A stretch of DNA of 64,000 nt, from NCBI GenBank assembly GCA_050084515.1, contig CM114274.1, positions 29,202,001-29,266,000 on the forward strand. The letters are read 5' to 3'. This document shows positions 12,706-26,172 of the stretch, piece by piece. Each line of letters opens with the position of its first letter. Within the stretch, counting starts at the first letter, position 1. The notes beneath the pieces were generated by a model, which saw nothing but the letters and a program-made list of their open reading frames with translations, made no database searches and was not told the DNA's origin. The translations under genes were made by a program, and so were the position numbers. Source of the DNA: Blasia pusilla (lineage: Eukaryota > Marchantiophyta > Marchantiopsida > Blasiales).

Positions 12706-13785
12706 AGCTCTACAAATGAATATGGATGATCCAAACACAATAAACATTCGTGAGGGCAACAAAGTGAAGAAAAATTACTTGTATACCCATGATATTTATT
12801 CATTACATCCTCAATGGTCATTCTAGCATCATTAATATGTGTTCATAGTGAATGAAGATATTTCAAGTGTTTAATAATTATTCATCTTTTAATTCCTAAG
12901 ACATATCTAAGATATTACCAGCCCTATGTCTATTTTCTAATATTTATGTTATTTCAATTATACCCATGTTCTTAATATGTTTAAGACCATGTATTTTTTC
13001 CAAAAAAATTGGGCCTCTTTTTTGAATATTTAGGGAGGATTCCAATATTTGTAATTTTAATTTGCTAGTCCCAATTCATAGTCCCAATTCTTTCTGAATA
13101 TTGGTATAATCTTAAAAATAATCTTTTCACTAGTAAATCATTAGCATTGAATTATTTATCCGATATGGAAACTTAAAACCTTCAATTAGAATTCTAAAAT
13201 TGTGCATAAATCATTAGCATGCAACAAGATTACACCATATGCGCTTCTTGGAGTGTATTCCCATAGATATATGCCCAATTGATGCTTAATACAAGACGGT
13301 TCAAAGATGCACTTTAGCAATGCATGTCAATCTATAGGATCATACCAAGGTTGAGTCACCAATCAATTTTATCACGTTATTGCAATCTTACATCATTACA
13401 AATGCAAAAGTAAGTATGGTCGCAAATCCTCTTCTACTCACCACATGGAAACTTGGTCATTGAGGCCGGTCAAGCATGAGTCATCAATCTACACGAGATT
13501 TGACATAAAGATTCCACCCTAAGAGGATTCAAAAACAAAAATAGGAGGCTTTGACCATTGCACCATATCCTCCCACTTAATAAGAGAAGAACTATCTTGA
13601 CAACAAACGAGCACAAAGTGTCCAACCCCTTTGAGAGGGGGAGAAAATCACATATGTGAGAAGAGATTATTAATGGTGAATGCGATGTAGTCCTCATTGA
13701 TAGATTGTATGTTGAGGGGAAAAAAATAACAGCAATTACATGAGAAGTCATAATCAAAACAAATCAGAATTTAATTTCAACCTAA
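12706..13785. other. AT-rich spacer, nothing recognised
   Basis: No domain or RNA gene was seen on either strand. Confidence 0.45.
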
Positions 13786-14400
13786 CTAGAGGGGAATGTT
13801 TATAAACTGCGGTTCGAGTGCTAACTGGCCTAGCCCATGTAGAGCTACTGTAGTCACAAACTGCGTCTTCGTTGTGCCGAACGACCTTGGCACGCATTTT
13901 ACACGTACTACAGTAAGGCAAACGCCACCACAGACATTCAGAGGGACACTATCGTATTGTTCTTCAGTGGAATGTACTATACTATACTTCAACTTTCCAT
14001 ACTGTGGGGCGCTAACGTGGTTGTCGCAAGGTGTCCGCTTTGCGTTGGCCACAGGGAGGGATTTTAGGGTGCTCATCCCAGGGAGCACGACGCGTGGCTC
14101 CACGAGGGCTGTAAAAAGGAGTCCGTATTGTTTGGGACATGGCACGGCAACAAACACATACAGAGCATATTCATCCGGCAAATATAAGAGATGACGAAGT
14201 TTCTATTGAGTTCAGCGTCGCAAACGCCCTTTCAGTTCTACGTGTCGCGATTTGCCGAACGCACGCACATTGGGAAGAAGCTTGCACAAAGTGCAGCTTT
14301 GAAACGCAAAAGATTCCCTGTCACTGCCGGATTCCGTGTTTCAGTTGGTCGTGAGTCGTGACGCTTGTGACGGGGAGTGGATGGGACGAGGACACGTGGG
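13786..14400. other. GC-richer, CpG-containing segment of unknown origin
   Basis: Base composition changes abruptly from AT-rich flanks to a CpG-containing segment. Overlapping open frames of ~130 codons on both strands (13796-14194 plus, 13786-14181 minus) follow from low stop frequency. Neither has a recognisable motif. It could be a promoter or leader relic or an old repeat. Confidence 0.35.
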
Positions 14401-16890
14401 TGAGTCACATTTCGAAAGATTCATGCGGCTTCGTAGTTACAATTACTCCACAGACCAGTTTTCTTACTTCCTTTTTTCAATTTGGTTTTAATTGATTGAA
14501 TATTAGATGGATTGGAAAAGGTTCGTAATTTAGAAGCCACTAGGATTACATCATAGTGCTATACAATTTCCCTGACCTGACTTAGACTATCCATGTGTCT
14601 TATACAAGTATATGTTAATTATTTTCTTCTCCACCCATTTTATAGGTCTCACATTGGTTCAATTTCCATAAGATGTCATTATGTAGTTTTCATTAGCGAG
14701 TGTGAATTTTCATTCCAAGAATAATTTTTATGGTCGTGATCTATTGATTCTAATCTTTTTCTAATTTTCATTTTTCTTGAGATGGATATTCCAAAAAAAT
14801 AATTTGAATCATATGTGTAATGCATAAGAAAAAATTTTAGTAACATAGGAAATTTAAATTTTTTTACATATTTAAGACCATACATGGGCAAGAAAAATAT
14901 AATAATGGATAAATAGATTCTAACTACGGTACATATAAAGAAAAATAATTGTGCACTTTTTTCCCGTAAGGGGAAAAGGCACATGACGTTGATAAAACAA
15001 TGTTATACCTCTTAAACAATAAGGAGGATAATCCTGTAGATTTCTTTTCCCAAAATCATGACACCGTCATTAAGAGTAAGGCTCACTCAACAAGTATTAC
15101 TTTACAAGATTACTGAAGAAATATATATAAGGGACCCTATACAATACCATATGTTTCATGAGTCCTATTAGAGGACAACTTCCTCTAGCATCATGCCCTT
15201 CAACACTCTACACTAGATGTAAGAGGGTTGGGATTTTTGGAGAGTGTGGGTATGTTTGCTAGATTCATATATCATTTTCCGATGATTCTCCTTTGGTAAT
15301 GGCAAAAAGGAACAAAATAACATTCGATAAAGGAGGCTTTACTTCATGCATGAGCATGCCCAAGAGAATTCATTCCAACCAAACAAAAGTTAAGTAAAAG
15401 TGTGAAGTTAAGAATATCTTGCCAAAGATTTGATGTCTCTTTTCGTACCATAGGTGGATATGCTCGTTTGTCACTCCAACATAAATGGCATATGGTGGGG
15501 TGGGGTGGAAATGCTCTAAGTGTTCTTTTCGTAAAATACTCACTCTCACATGGGTAGAAAATGTGGTTTCATCAACTAGTTTATTTTGGTGAGATGGTTT
15601 ATAAGATAGTCCAAAAGTGAAGTAAAGAGACTATGAAAAAAATAACCTTCATGCGTAAAACAACTTTGGAGTTTGACGGAAAAGCATTGTGGCACCATGG
15701 TTGAGTTTCCATACATCAAAATATTTTGGGAGTTTGACTCCAAAATTTTGAGCTGTCTCAACATCTCAGATTTTGAAGAAATTTCGACTTGTAAATAGGA
15801 TTTTTTTCATAATTTTTTAAATAACCAATTTTATTCCACGAGATTTTTCGTTGGAAAATGCAACTAGACATAATTATTTTCGCAAGCCTTGGTCCTACAT
15901 CCTAACCTACGAGCTACCATTTAAAAAAATAAAGCTATTATGCCATGTGACAACCCTAGTTTTTTAGCCTTAATTGGAGAAGGTGACCATATTCTCAATT
16001 AGGGAATATGGGATTTTTTCCCACTTTACAACACCAATAATAATATTTTGGGTCCATATACACATTCTTATAGCAACTCCACCACATCTCCTAGAGACTC
16101 CGACATCTCTAAACTCTAGTTTGTGTCTCTTCTAGCTTTGAGATGTTGATCGGCTTTGAAGATCCCATATTAGTAAAAATTTGTATGGATGCTAGAGGAG
16201 GATAAATATTTTAGAAAAAAATGTCCATCCACATAGAATTCGGTACAATCTTAAGGAATGTGAACCTTCTATTTTTTAGGGAACCTTCCTTTTCAAGAAG
16301 GGCTTAACTTCTTTGGGAGTAAAAATGCCAAAAAAGGGTAATCCCCCTCTCCTCGTATTATAATATATATGTCTATGGTGATATCTACGTGAGCTCGAGA
16401 TATCATCTCCTCATGCATCCTGCCTGGACCTCGTGCATTTACCATGGTGGGGTTTGTTACCGTTTGTCTGTCGACAACCAACATAGACATATTACCCTAG
16501 TACATTATTGTAAGGGTCTTCATGTTCTTTTCTTGTACAAAATCAAAATCCTTCCCATTCTAGATGAAATTGGTTGGATACATCCACTCAAGAAAATTAG
16601 CAACAATAGAAAGTGGGCCCATTAGGTATTGGTATGGTAATGCCTTTTGTAGTCTCGCAACCATACATCCCTCACCTAGTTCTACAAAGGTATAACCTTG
16701 GGATGGATGAAGGGAAAAAATATTTGAGGAATGTAGCATTTGAGAGTACCCTCACTATTTATATTCCCCTCCCTTCCCCCCAAAGAAGGTGAATTCAAAT
16801 TCTCCAATTCTACACAAGGTCTATATATGCATCCAAAAGAATCCCAAGGAGAAGTTAACAATACCACTAATTCATTGTAAAGTTTTTGGG
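14401..16890. other. AT-rich spacer
   Basis: No gene recognised. It contains one copy of a short shared repeat at about 16302-16373. Confidence 0.45.
16302..16373 (-). repeat. Short dispersed repeat, copy 1
   Basis: TTAACTTCTTTGGGAGT..CCAAAAAAGGGTAATCCCCC..CCTCGTATTATAATATATA is matched in order by 20581-20651. Read on the minus strand it ends in a TATA-rich head like the local Helitron 5' ends, so it may be a Helitron head fragment. Confidence 0.45.
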
Positions 16891-16891
16891 A

Positions 16892-16897
<6 letters not shown>

Positions 16898-16944
<47 letters not shown>
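16898..16944 (+). repeat. (CT)n microsatellite
   Basis: About 23 uninterrupted CT units directly after a run of seven C. Confidence 0.97.
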
Positions 16945-16946
<2 letters not shown>

Positions 16947-17023
16947 GTTTGTCCATTGTAAACGAATCTAGAAAGAACTTAATTTGGTGCACTATCTTGA
17001 AACCTATAAAAGGCCCCCAACCA

Positions 17024-17260
17024 ATGTTCGGGGAGAACCGGGGATACTTGTTGAGCTAGCCGGAAGAATTAGAGAATTTCTGATTCAGTTTCTCCTTACC
17101 GGCTAGAAATCGATGGTTCTAGCAGGGTTTCCTATGTATTTATATATGTTTAGACGGCCGGAATGCAGAAATGTTCAAAAATTTCCGTTCACTTGTACAC
17201 ATGCCTGAAATGTACCGGTTGCCACGAAAAAAACTCCCGGGACCTTGCCTCCAACATCCA
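17024..17260 (+). repeat. Dispersed repeat with CCGG-rich ends, copy 1
   Basis: Contains ATGTACCGGTTGCCACGAAA followed by AAAACTCCCGGGACCTTG, closely matching the end of 62560-62765 (ATGTATCGGGTCCCACGAAA). Several CCGG and ACCGG words appear in both. Non-coding; class unknown. Confidence 0.45.
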
Positions 17261-18020
17261 AAAGGATCCCAACGATAAGACAAAATATCAGTATATCCAC
17301 TTTATTATAAAATAAACCTCAAAAGAGGACAAAGAAAGGTACATATTCCGTACGTATTGCAATAATTTGACAAGATAAGATTATCACTTACCCACTACAA
17401 TAATTTATTTTATTTAGAATTTATTCTAAATAAATAAAAGAAATTATCCCAACCCAACCCTACCCCAGCCCTCCCGTTCTTATTTATCTATTGTCCAAAA
17501 CTTCCCCAAAAGAGCTAGATTTGGTGCACATCTTGAAGCTTAGAAAAGGCCAACAACCCCCCAAAGAATCATGGGGAGAATATAAAAGCACTAATAACCC
17601 CTTGTCGTGATTTACCTTAGTATCCACAAATTTGGTGGGCCTTATTTGCTTTATCCCTCTTCCATATATTGTCAAATTTATTCCACCCAAAAAAAACTCT
17701 TAATGAGCTAAATTTGATGCATCATCGTCCATCATATCTAAGAAATTAGTCATGTCCAAAAGCATCTTTGGGAGAGGATAAGATCAATACTTACCCTTCC
17801 CCATTATTTGCAATTGAATCTCTAAAGTTGGCAGATATTCCCCTTTGGAGCAAACTAAAATATTCCTCACAAAAAGAGCTCGATCAAACAAAGCTAAATT
17901 TGATGTACCAACTTATGGGGAGAAAAAACCGATCCCCCACTTATGACCATTTTTGGGAAAACTCGGTTTTTTTAGTGTAGTTTTGGATCTCGTCACTCTT
18001 TGGATTCCCTTTGGTTTTTT
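17261..18020. other. AT-rich spacer, nothing recognised
   Basis: Stops are frequent in all frames and no domain is seen. Confidence 0.45.
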
Positions 18021-18021
18021 C

Positions 18022-18056
18022 CAGTACTGGTAAGAATGCCCGTGCGATGCACCGGC
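18022..18056 (-). repeat. Decayed Helitron 3' terminus, minus strand
   Basis: On the minus strand the sequence reads GCCGGTGCATCGCACGGGCA followed by TTCTTACCAGT: a hairpin, then a degenerate CTAG|T end (CCAGT). The matching 5' end was not found. Confidence 0.4.
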
Positions 18057-18059
18057 AAC

Positions 18060-20400
18060 AAAATTTAGCTGACTAAAAAATGTGTCTGGTTTTGCTTGAT
18101 ATCAGGGCTGACTGAAAAGATGGTACGATACGAGAGCGACTTCCAGATCCAAAAGTCTTTGCCATGCTCCTCACTTAAAGGTAGCGATTCTAGTAAAGAA
18201 GGGCACGGTGTGAAGAAGACAGCCAGCAAGAAGCCTAGGATCGTGTGTGGAAACAAGGATGAGAATGCTCAGACAGACAGGGGAAAAACGTAAGGACGAC
18301 GTTGGATCCATCTACAAGCACAGTTGCAAGCATCATGTGCCTCATACCACACTATCAAGAAGAATTAGAAAGTGGGTGTGATGGGAAATGCGTCCTGCCA
18401 AGTGAAGCTCTCGAGATCCCGGGATAGTGATCTGGGTGCAAGTGGAGAGCCACTTTTGCCACTCAAATTGCCATACCTTTCAAGGGTATGCCCTGGAAAT
18501 TCCACCAAACGCCCTGGCCCCTGAGACAATGGGCGGTACAGGGATTTTCCGATACACAACAGTTGGAAGCTTTGGATTTATTGGTGGTGGCAAATGAGGA
18601 AGGTAAAAGAAAAAGCAAAAGTTTGTTTGATACCCAAATCTTGATGACAAGTACCCTTTGAAAAGGTGAACACGCCAACTTCAGAGGTCTGGAATCCGAA
18701 ACCTCAGATGAATTGTAACCAACGTTTCCTGAATCCAACAAGAACGTAATTACTGCCGTCCATGGTATGCTAGCTCAGTCTCGTAATCGTTTGTTTCCAC
18801 ATAATAGTATGCTGACGAGGCCAAGTTAACTGAGCAGTGAGCATGGAACTGGACAAAGATCTCCACATCTTCTCGCTGTCGTGTTGAGTCTACACTCCTC
18901 CTCCTCCTCTTGTAAGATTGAATGCTAGGGGCGTTGTAGTGCAACTACGTCGATTCATCCTAAAAAATGGAGTGCTCGTTTCTCCACTTACTTTCTTTAG
19001 CCTGCCTGATACGTTGTGTCAGGATGTAGGTAGAAACGGTAGTCCTAAGACACTCGCGTTTGCATCCCACCTGAAAGTTGGCCTGATTGTGAAAATCACA
19101 TGGAGTCAACATCGGTCGCTAGGCAGTGTCTTACGTCAAAAAATAACCTACCTGGAAGTCGAGCTTCACCAAACCAATAGGAAAAGAAAAAAGGCTTTCA
19201 CGGAAAGAATGAACTGTGACCGAAGGATCAGAGAGACAGAATCAAGTCCTGGGCTAACTATCAAGTCCAAGCACCCAGAGGCTAACTATCAAGTCCAAGA
19301 ACCTATGCATGGACTGCAAAACCGTCCATAGCGAACATGCTCAAACTGCATGGGTTCTAAAATAATCACGGTACAACTACAAGTACAACACAACATGAGT
19401 AAGGCAGCGAGTGGGGAGGCCTTTAGATTGGGTTGTCACTGCCCTGGAGCCAGCCATAGTTGCCTGGAAGCCGACCTATCGCTCACAAACATAGCTAAAC
19501 GGCCTGTTCCACTTCAATTTGTACATCTTTGCACGAACTGAAAGCCGAACCATGGATGTGAAGCCATCTCCACGCAGCAACAGTTCATTCGACAACACTC
19601 GACCAAACGATTTTGGGAGAGGTGATGCTCCCAAGCGAATGCTTGTACATCTCTGAGTAGAGACTGTCTTGCCGTGAGTTGCCGTGCGATGGCGGATCGC
19701 AGTGGAATGGTAATGCCACAGGTTTCAGGCTGTATTCCTGCAAGGGAGCGCGTGCGGGGCCCGTCGAGTAGGCTGGCTTTGCCAAATTCGGACTCTGGTG
19801 GTACACAATAACGGTTGCGTTGCTTCAAGTTTACTGGAGCAAGGTGAAATCTGTGACATGTTTCATTTACGCGTTGGCGCTACTTTCGGCTCGCAAACGC
19901 AATTCGGATCCGGACTGGAGCTGTGCCATGCCCTTGCAACTCGTTCAGTGCACGAATCCAGATGATTTCAACAAGCCTATAGCTTGAGATCAGAATACAA
20001 ATCTAACCTTCGGACGAGAAACAGGGCTTTTGGATCTCACTTTCGAATCGGATCGGAACATAAAGCTCACCTTCACATTGGAACAAAAATCTCACCTTTC
20101 GATCGGAACATGGCTTTTCGGATCTTGGGCTTTTCGTTCATACAACCACACCTTCCTTCCACCCACGACTTCAACTTGCCCTTCGCTCCAACTCCAACTT
20201 TCACCCAGATCTCATGTAACTTTCCACAATTATACAAAATTACTACAGTAACTATGGTACCAATTGTGCGGATGGGGGCCTCACAAGCGTGGAACCAATA
20301 CCATATGCACACTTGTGAGAGCCGAAGCCTTGGAAGATTTTGTGTTGATGACCACCTCATAAGCCTCTAACCAATACCGTATGCGCACTTGTGTAAATAG
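18060..20400. other. Segment with moderate GC and possible decayed gene pieces
   Basis: A plus-strand open stretch (18107-18291) follows ATATCAG, an acceptor-like sequence, and encodes a basic, Ser/Lys-rich peptide (GVKKTASKKPRIVCGNKDEN) with exon-like codon use. I do not recognise it. Further open frames on both strands to 20370 lack motifs. Around 20030-20120 the sequence is locally repetitive (repeated TCGGAACAT and TCTCACCTTC words). Confidence 0.3.
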
Positions 20401-20580
20401 AATCCATGTAGCTCAGGTACCCCTCTTTCATAAGGTGTTAATGGTATAGATCTCCCCTTGTTCAAAAATAAGGCGGCTTCTCACCTCACTCAAGTAGATG
20501 GCCGTCTAAATAAAATCTCAGTCAAATCTTTTTAACTTTTTCTCACAAGAGGACATTTTAGACGACCACTTGTGGAGGAG

Positions 20581-20651
20581 CTTCACTTCTTTGGGAACGG
20601 GGAGTTACCAAAAGAAGTAGCCCCCCCTTCCTCACATTATAGTATAGATAT
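20581..20651 (-). repeat. Short dispersed repeat, copy 2
   Basis: TTCACTTCTTTGGGAACGGG..CCAAAAGAAGTAGCCCCCCC..CCTCACATTATAGTATAGATA matches 16302-16373. Read on the minus strand it starts TATCTATACTATAATGTGAGG, similar to Helitron 5' ends. Confidence 0.45.
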
Positions 20652-20659
20652 TCTCATGC

Positions 20660-23600
20660 ATGTGCATTGCATCATGCTGGTTACTTTTTAATTTCATTCT
20701 ATATTTAAAAAAATTTCCAAGGATATCTTCCCACCATTCCCTTAATTGGAAAATCATGACACTAATATTATAGATATTGTAGAGTTGTGAAAAGAACCCC
20801 ATCCCACATAGAGAAATTCCCCAAAGTTTTATTAAAATAAACGATTTTGAAGGCTCGTTGAGATCCTTCATTTCCAACATACTTCACTCACATAAATGAG
20901 GAATTTCTCGTTTCTAAAATCGTTCGATTCCTTAGAGTGGGAGAACGCATCCACCAAATGAGTGGGATCGAAGAGGTTACGAACCCTTTTTTTATTTTTA
21001 AAAAAAGGATTAACATCTTCTAAATGAAATCTAAAATATAACCACACGTAATGAGGTTGACATTAAACAAAAATATTAGGAATTTCATGTATATGAAGAA
21101 ACCAGATCACCTTTAAAATCCCAAAATATTATCAAAATAGTGAAATTATATTCTCTGAGTTAATTCTATAATTGATATGGGATAATTATCTATGTTCAGT
21201 GAAATAAATTGGGAAAAAAATCCATGATAAAAAGCAATGGTTTTTTGTCTTAAAACCAAAAAAAAAATCTATCAAGAGAGTGTGGAGATGTAGTTCAACC
21301 CTTCCCCAAAGTTGGCTATCCCATGTTGGTTGTTCACATTGTCAAGAAATGAAAATGTAGTTAGATGTTTTGAGTCTGACTCTAACTTGCCTCACAATGA
21401 ATCATATAAGATCAAGATTGTGGAAATACAATGAAAGTCCCTCCACCTCATACTGCATCACAAGAAGAGGATCCCGAAACCCGTCGAATAAAAAGTCAAA
21501 CATTATAGAAAAAAACCCGCATCAAAAAATATAAAATACACTTTGTTAACACATAAATGGAAAAATAGCAAACAAACTCATCCCACCCCAAATCACCATA
21601 AGGATACTTGTTGAAATGGAATGAACTTGCCAACATTTATTACATCTCCTCACGTTAGACTAAACATTAAGCTGAAGTTTTGTTTCATGAGTAGTTGGCA
21701 TGGCTCCAACAATTGAAGCAAGTAAGGGTGCAAATAAAGCTTACAAAAAACAATCTCCCAACCTCTAGTGCAACAAAAAATTGACCAAAGCTCATTCAAC
21801 AATAATCAACAAGAAACAAGCCACATGAATGGATCCCAACCATCCTCTCCCTTTTATTCAACTCCACTCACCTCACTTGGGAAAAGTATCCTCCATAAAT
21901 ACTGGAATTTTTTTAATAATAATCACCATAGAAGAATTTCAAGAATATTTTCACCCATAATTTCTAGAATATAAGACTCTCGAGCTACTTGTCTAAACCT
22001 CAAGTTACAACCCCTCTATATATGGAGGCACTAGGGAGTACAACTTCCACATTTCCATAAATGTATGAAACCTTCCTCACACTAGTGACCAATTTTTGGG
22101 AGCCATAGGGACTACTATAAGGGAATATATGAGGACCATGAAATGAAGGAGTGGAATAATTGTGTCATTACTTCGTTGTTTAAAAAAAAAAAATCATGTA
22201 CGTTCTCCAATTTTATTTTTATCTTCTCATTGTTTGAGATGGAGCTAGAAGGTACTTCTCAACATAGTCCTTTGAATAAAACCTGAAATTTTAAATAGAG
22301 CCATCATAAATTTGGGAATGCATGATCGACCATTTTTGTGAATGATTGTTGGCACGACGTTGGTGGTTTTTTAATCCACATACATCATTTCTTCCAATAT
22401 CTTATATTTTTCCCATGAGTTAGAGCTAAACCTTTGATTGAATAATATCTTTCAAAGAAAAGCTTCTTTTAAGATTATCGTAAATTTGGGAATAAAATAT
22501 ATCTGTATATATAAAATTTATGATCCCATATGCATATTATGATTAATTATTAAGACAATAGGACATCATAGAAACATGCATCGATTTTTTTCCTGTCAGA
22601 CGGGAAAAAGAATGAAATTGAATGGACGAAATTTAATTTTTATGGAATTATTCTATGTGTGTATAATAAATAGAAAAATAGCCAAGGGTGTAATTATTTA
22701 GGGGAGTGGAATATCATTTTAATTTTAAGTGAGAACTGGAATTACTTGAAATATCAAAATTTTATTACTCTTCTAAGATTTAAGATTAAAAAATTATAAA
22801 AAAATTGAAATGAATTTTTTTTAAAGAAACAATCATGTTAATTCACATTCCATATTTTGGAAAAGGGAAATGAATTTGAGTGGAAAAGGGAAATTATTTA
22901 TAATTTAGTTAGTGGATGTTATTTTGGTAGAAAGAGTGGCAAGGGAAGAGTACAAATGGGAGGAATTACCTTAAGAGGGCTCCTACCAAACTAATGTAAC
23001 CTCGGCAATCTCCTTGGAAATATTCTGACTAATTGGAAATGGTTCAAACTTTTATGGAGGAGTTAAATTATTTAGGAGAGTTAGGTATTATTTAAAAGTG
23101 AGATGTTATCACTCTTTTCAGATTTACAAAAAGAGAGATTATACTTAAATTTTAAAATGAAAATATTTCTAAATTATTTGAAAAACAAATTCTCATAAAT
23201 TCTAAGCGTGCTAATTAAAAAAATAAAATTTGTACGCAAGCATGGACATCCTGTTTTATATATACATGAAGAGAAACATTAATGATTTTATACCCTTAGG
23301 GTGGTTTTTTAAGCCTATGTTGTATTAATATTTTAAGGAATGGAAAGTAAGAATTATCTTAAGTATTAAGAGAGTAATCCGTTTTATTTTCAAGACAAGG
23401 ATTGGTTGAAATTAAATTTTCTCCATTGGTATTAAATATTTAAATGTGAAATTATGGGGAAATTTCTTGATATTTTAATAAAATTGGACTTCTTTTCCAA
23501 ATAATTTCTTTGACCATGGTGTGGAGCAACCTTGGTTTATCATTTGCGAGATCAAGATTTACAAGTGCTTGAATGAATCTGGTATATTATTTGATGCATA

Positions 23601-24818
23601 GCATTTAAAAACCTTGTTAGGTATATTCTTCTTATAGAACTCCAATGATTATGGGCTAAATCTACTTTTGAGTCTAAATTTATTCCCAAATGAATATTTT
23701 CTCACAATGGTAAGATCCTCAAGAAGATGATATCCATCAACATCCATGTAGGTTAGCATATAGAATTTAAAATTTGAAAAGTTAAGAAAATTAAATGGAC
23801 ATACCATTTTAGTGCTAAATAAGAATGGACGTAATTTTCTTTCCCCAAGTACTAAGTAGTATTCTCATTGTGGTATATATGTATTTAATAATTTATTAGA
23901 ATTACTAAGATACTCGTGCATCGCACAATTTATATATATATGTCGTGCGCCTACTCCCTTGAACTTGAATCTTGTGTGTCATGGAAGCTTGCGCTTAGTA
24001 GATCACCCTCTCCTTACTAATTTGTACCCAAACACCCTCATATTAGCCATTGTTTGGATCAACCAACCTTGCGTCTCTTGAGTCTTGGCCTTAGCCATCC
24101 TTTAAGCTCAACCAATTTGGACAAGGTTCGACACTAACCGAATTTCTTACTCACTGACATAGGAAATTTATTCAAGATTTGGGACCGACTTCCTTGACAT
24201 GCTAGGAAGCTTAAATTGCACCAATGCAGGTGAAGATCCAATTTCCCAATGGACCTCAAACGAGTCTCTAACCAAAACTCAATATCTAAGCCACAGATCA
24301 AGGTCCAAGTTTGGTGTTCATAATTTATCCACTTAGACTTGACTTGGTGTCAAAACCTCCATGTTAATCTTTCAATCCATCTTGTGCATTTAATTCACTC
24401 CCATGGTTCCTAACGTGGGGTTTAGGTTCCAAACACCTTGTGACCCTTAGAGATCCTTCCCCTTATATATACTTCTAGGGATCTCCACCCCTCCATATCT
24501 CTAAGAAAGTCTTTTTGGGCCACTTTTATGGCCCTCAACCTAATATCATTTCGATAGTTTGGGAATGGTTTCCAAATTCTTGTTCATGCATTTGTCTATA
24601 TTTCTTAGTGGGTTGGAATCAGTTTCTCACAAGCTTCCAATGCCACCTGATTCATCCCAAACTCAGCTTGATTCTAACAATTATGATCTCAAACATGGAG
24701 AATCTCCAAACGAGCAGTCAAGTTCAAAACCAAGTTGCAGTTCCCTTGGCGCTCAACTCTTGTAGGACTTGAATTCTTCTCAGGTCACACTTGATGTTTG
24801 GACTTTCTCTACTAGGCC
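20660..24818. other. AT-rich gene-poor stretch
   Basis: More than 4 kb of AT-rich DNA left of the copia element. No coding domain, RNA gene or clear mobile-element end was recognised. Confidence 0.45.
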
Positions 24819-24823
24819 ATAAT

Positions 24824-25121
24824 TATAGAATAACTGCTAAAGAAGCATAATTGATAGGAAACGGCTCTCACACTCACACACCACCATGGAGAACAAAATT
24901 TTGCAATGAGAGAATGAGTGGAGGTTGGTCCCCTCTGAATTATATAGGGTATGTACAAGCAACCCTAGCCATAGTCTTGAGTTAGACTAAGTGTGGTTAA
25001 CTAACTCGAGTTAAGATAATCACGCTTAACTAACTAACCAAGATTAAGCTTCCCTACTGCGTGTGAGTATCAAATATAGCAATTTGGATAAGAAATGAGT
25101 TTGACTGTAACTTAGTCTTCA
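24824..25121 (-). repeat. Copia 3' LTR
   Basis: About 298 bp, collinear with 35140-35441 (shared AAACGGCTCTCACACTCACA and CACCACCATGGAGAAC, ending TAGTCTTCA). On the minus strand it is preceded by a purine-rich tract GAGGGAGAG, the likely PPT. Confidence 0.9.
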
Positions 25122-25139
25122 ATACTCTCCCTCAAGCTC

Positions 25140-25720
25140 ATATCGATATTTCTAACGTCTAAATTATTTCTAAACATCTCAAACTTATCTCTAGACAATG
25201 CCTTTGTAAAGATATTAGCAATTTGCTGATCTATACCTATATACACAAGATCAATTTCTCTGCAAGCACTTTCTCTATGATAAAATGATAGTGCACCTCA
25301 ACATGCTTTGTTCGAACATGAAACACAGGGTTATTAGCAAGCTTGATGTTATTTATATTGTTTGCATATATTACACTAGGTCCTAAGTTACTAACACTAA
25401 TCCCAACAAGTAATAGATGAAGCCACACCGCCTCACATGTTACATTGGTTGCTCCTCTGTATTCAGCCTCTATTGAAGATAAAGCAACTATAGGTTGCTA
25501 TTTTGAAGCCCAACTTATAGTCACGCTTCCCAAGGAAAATGAATAACCAGATGTGGAGTGTCTATTAGACACACTTCCAACTCAATCAGCATCTATGAAT
25601 CCCTCTAATTGTAAACTCTAAGAAGGTTCAAATTGAAACCCGAATTAAACAGAGAATTTCACATACCGTATAATCCTCCTCACATCATCAAGATGAGGTT
25701 TTTGAGGTGCTTGGATAAAT
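25140..25720 (-). pseudogene. Copia RNase H remnant
   Basis: Minus-strand frames encode NPVFHVRTKHVEVHYHFI and SNLGPSVIYANNINNIKLAN, the typical end of plant copia RNase H. Several stops and frame changes. It lies between RT and the 3' LTR, as expected. Confidence 0.8.
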
Positions 25721-26172
25721 TGGCTCACTAGGCCAACTGCATAGCTCAAATCTGGCTTGTTATAGTAAGATAGATCAAACTTCCAACCATGCGTATATAT
25801 TAGAATCTACAATCAACTCTCCTTCATCCACTCTTAGCTTCACATTCTAGTTCAACGGTGTAGAGATTGGCTTAGAACCCATCATACTATATTTTGAAAG
25901 CATGTGAAGAGCACATTGTCATTGTAATAACCACACGGTCTCTATAACCTTGATAAACTCAACACCAAGAAAGTACTTGAGTTCTCCCAAGTCCTTCATA
26001 TCAAATTCTGCTTGTAACTTTAGCTTGACTTGTTGTACCATATCCTTAATACTCCCAATAATCAAAGGTCGTCAACATACAACACAATCATAACCGTATG
26101 ATCTTGTCCTCTCAAGATATACAATGAGAAGTCAAAATCACATATCCTAAAGGATAACTCTTGTAGGGCGTA
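25720..26172 (-). pseudogene. Copia reverse transcriptase, C-terminal half
   Basis: The minus strand reads TYALQELSFRICDFDFSLYI then MIVLYVDDL; YVDD is the RT catalytic box. The sequence stops abruptly at 26172 where the gypsy-like element begins and resumes at 31592 in the same frame (AWYRKI-TYALQEL), which fixes the insertion site. Frameshifts follow the YVDD block. Confidence 0.85.

Noticed and set aside
19984-20370. Plus-strand open frame with repeated peptides
   Set aside because: Built on a locally duplicated word; the overlapping minus-strand frame is equally open and neither has a motif.
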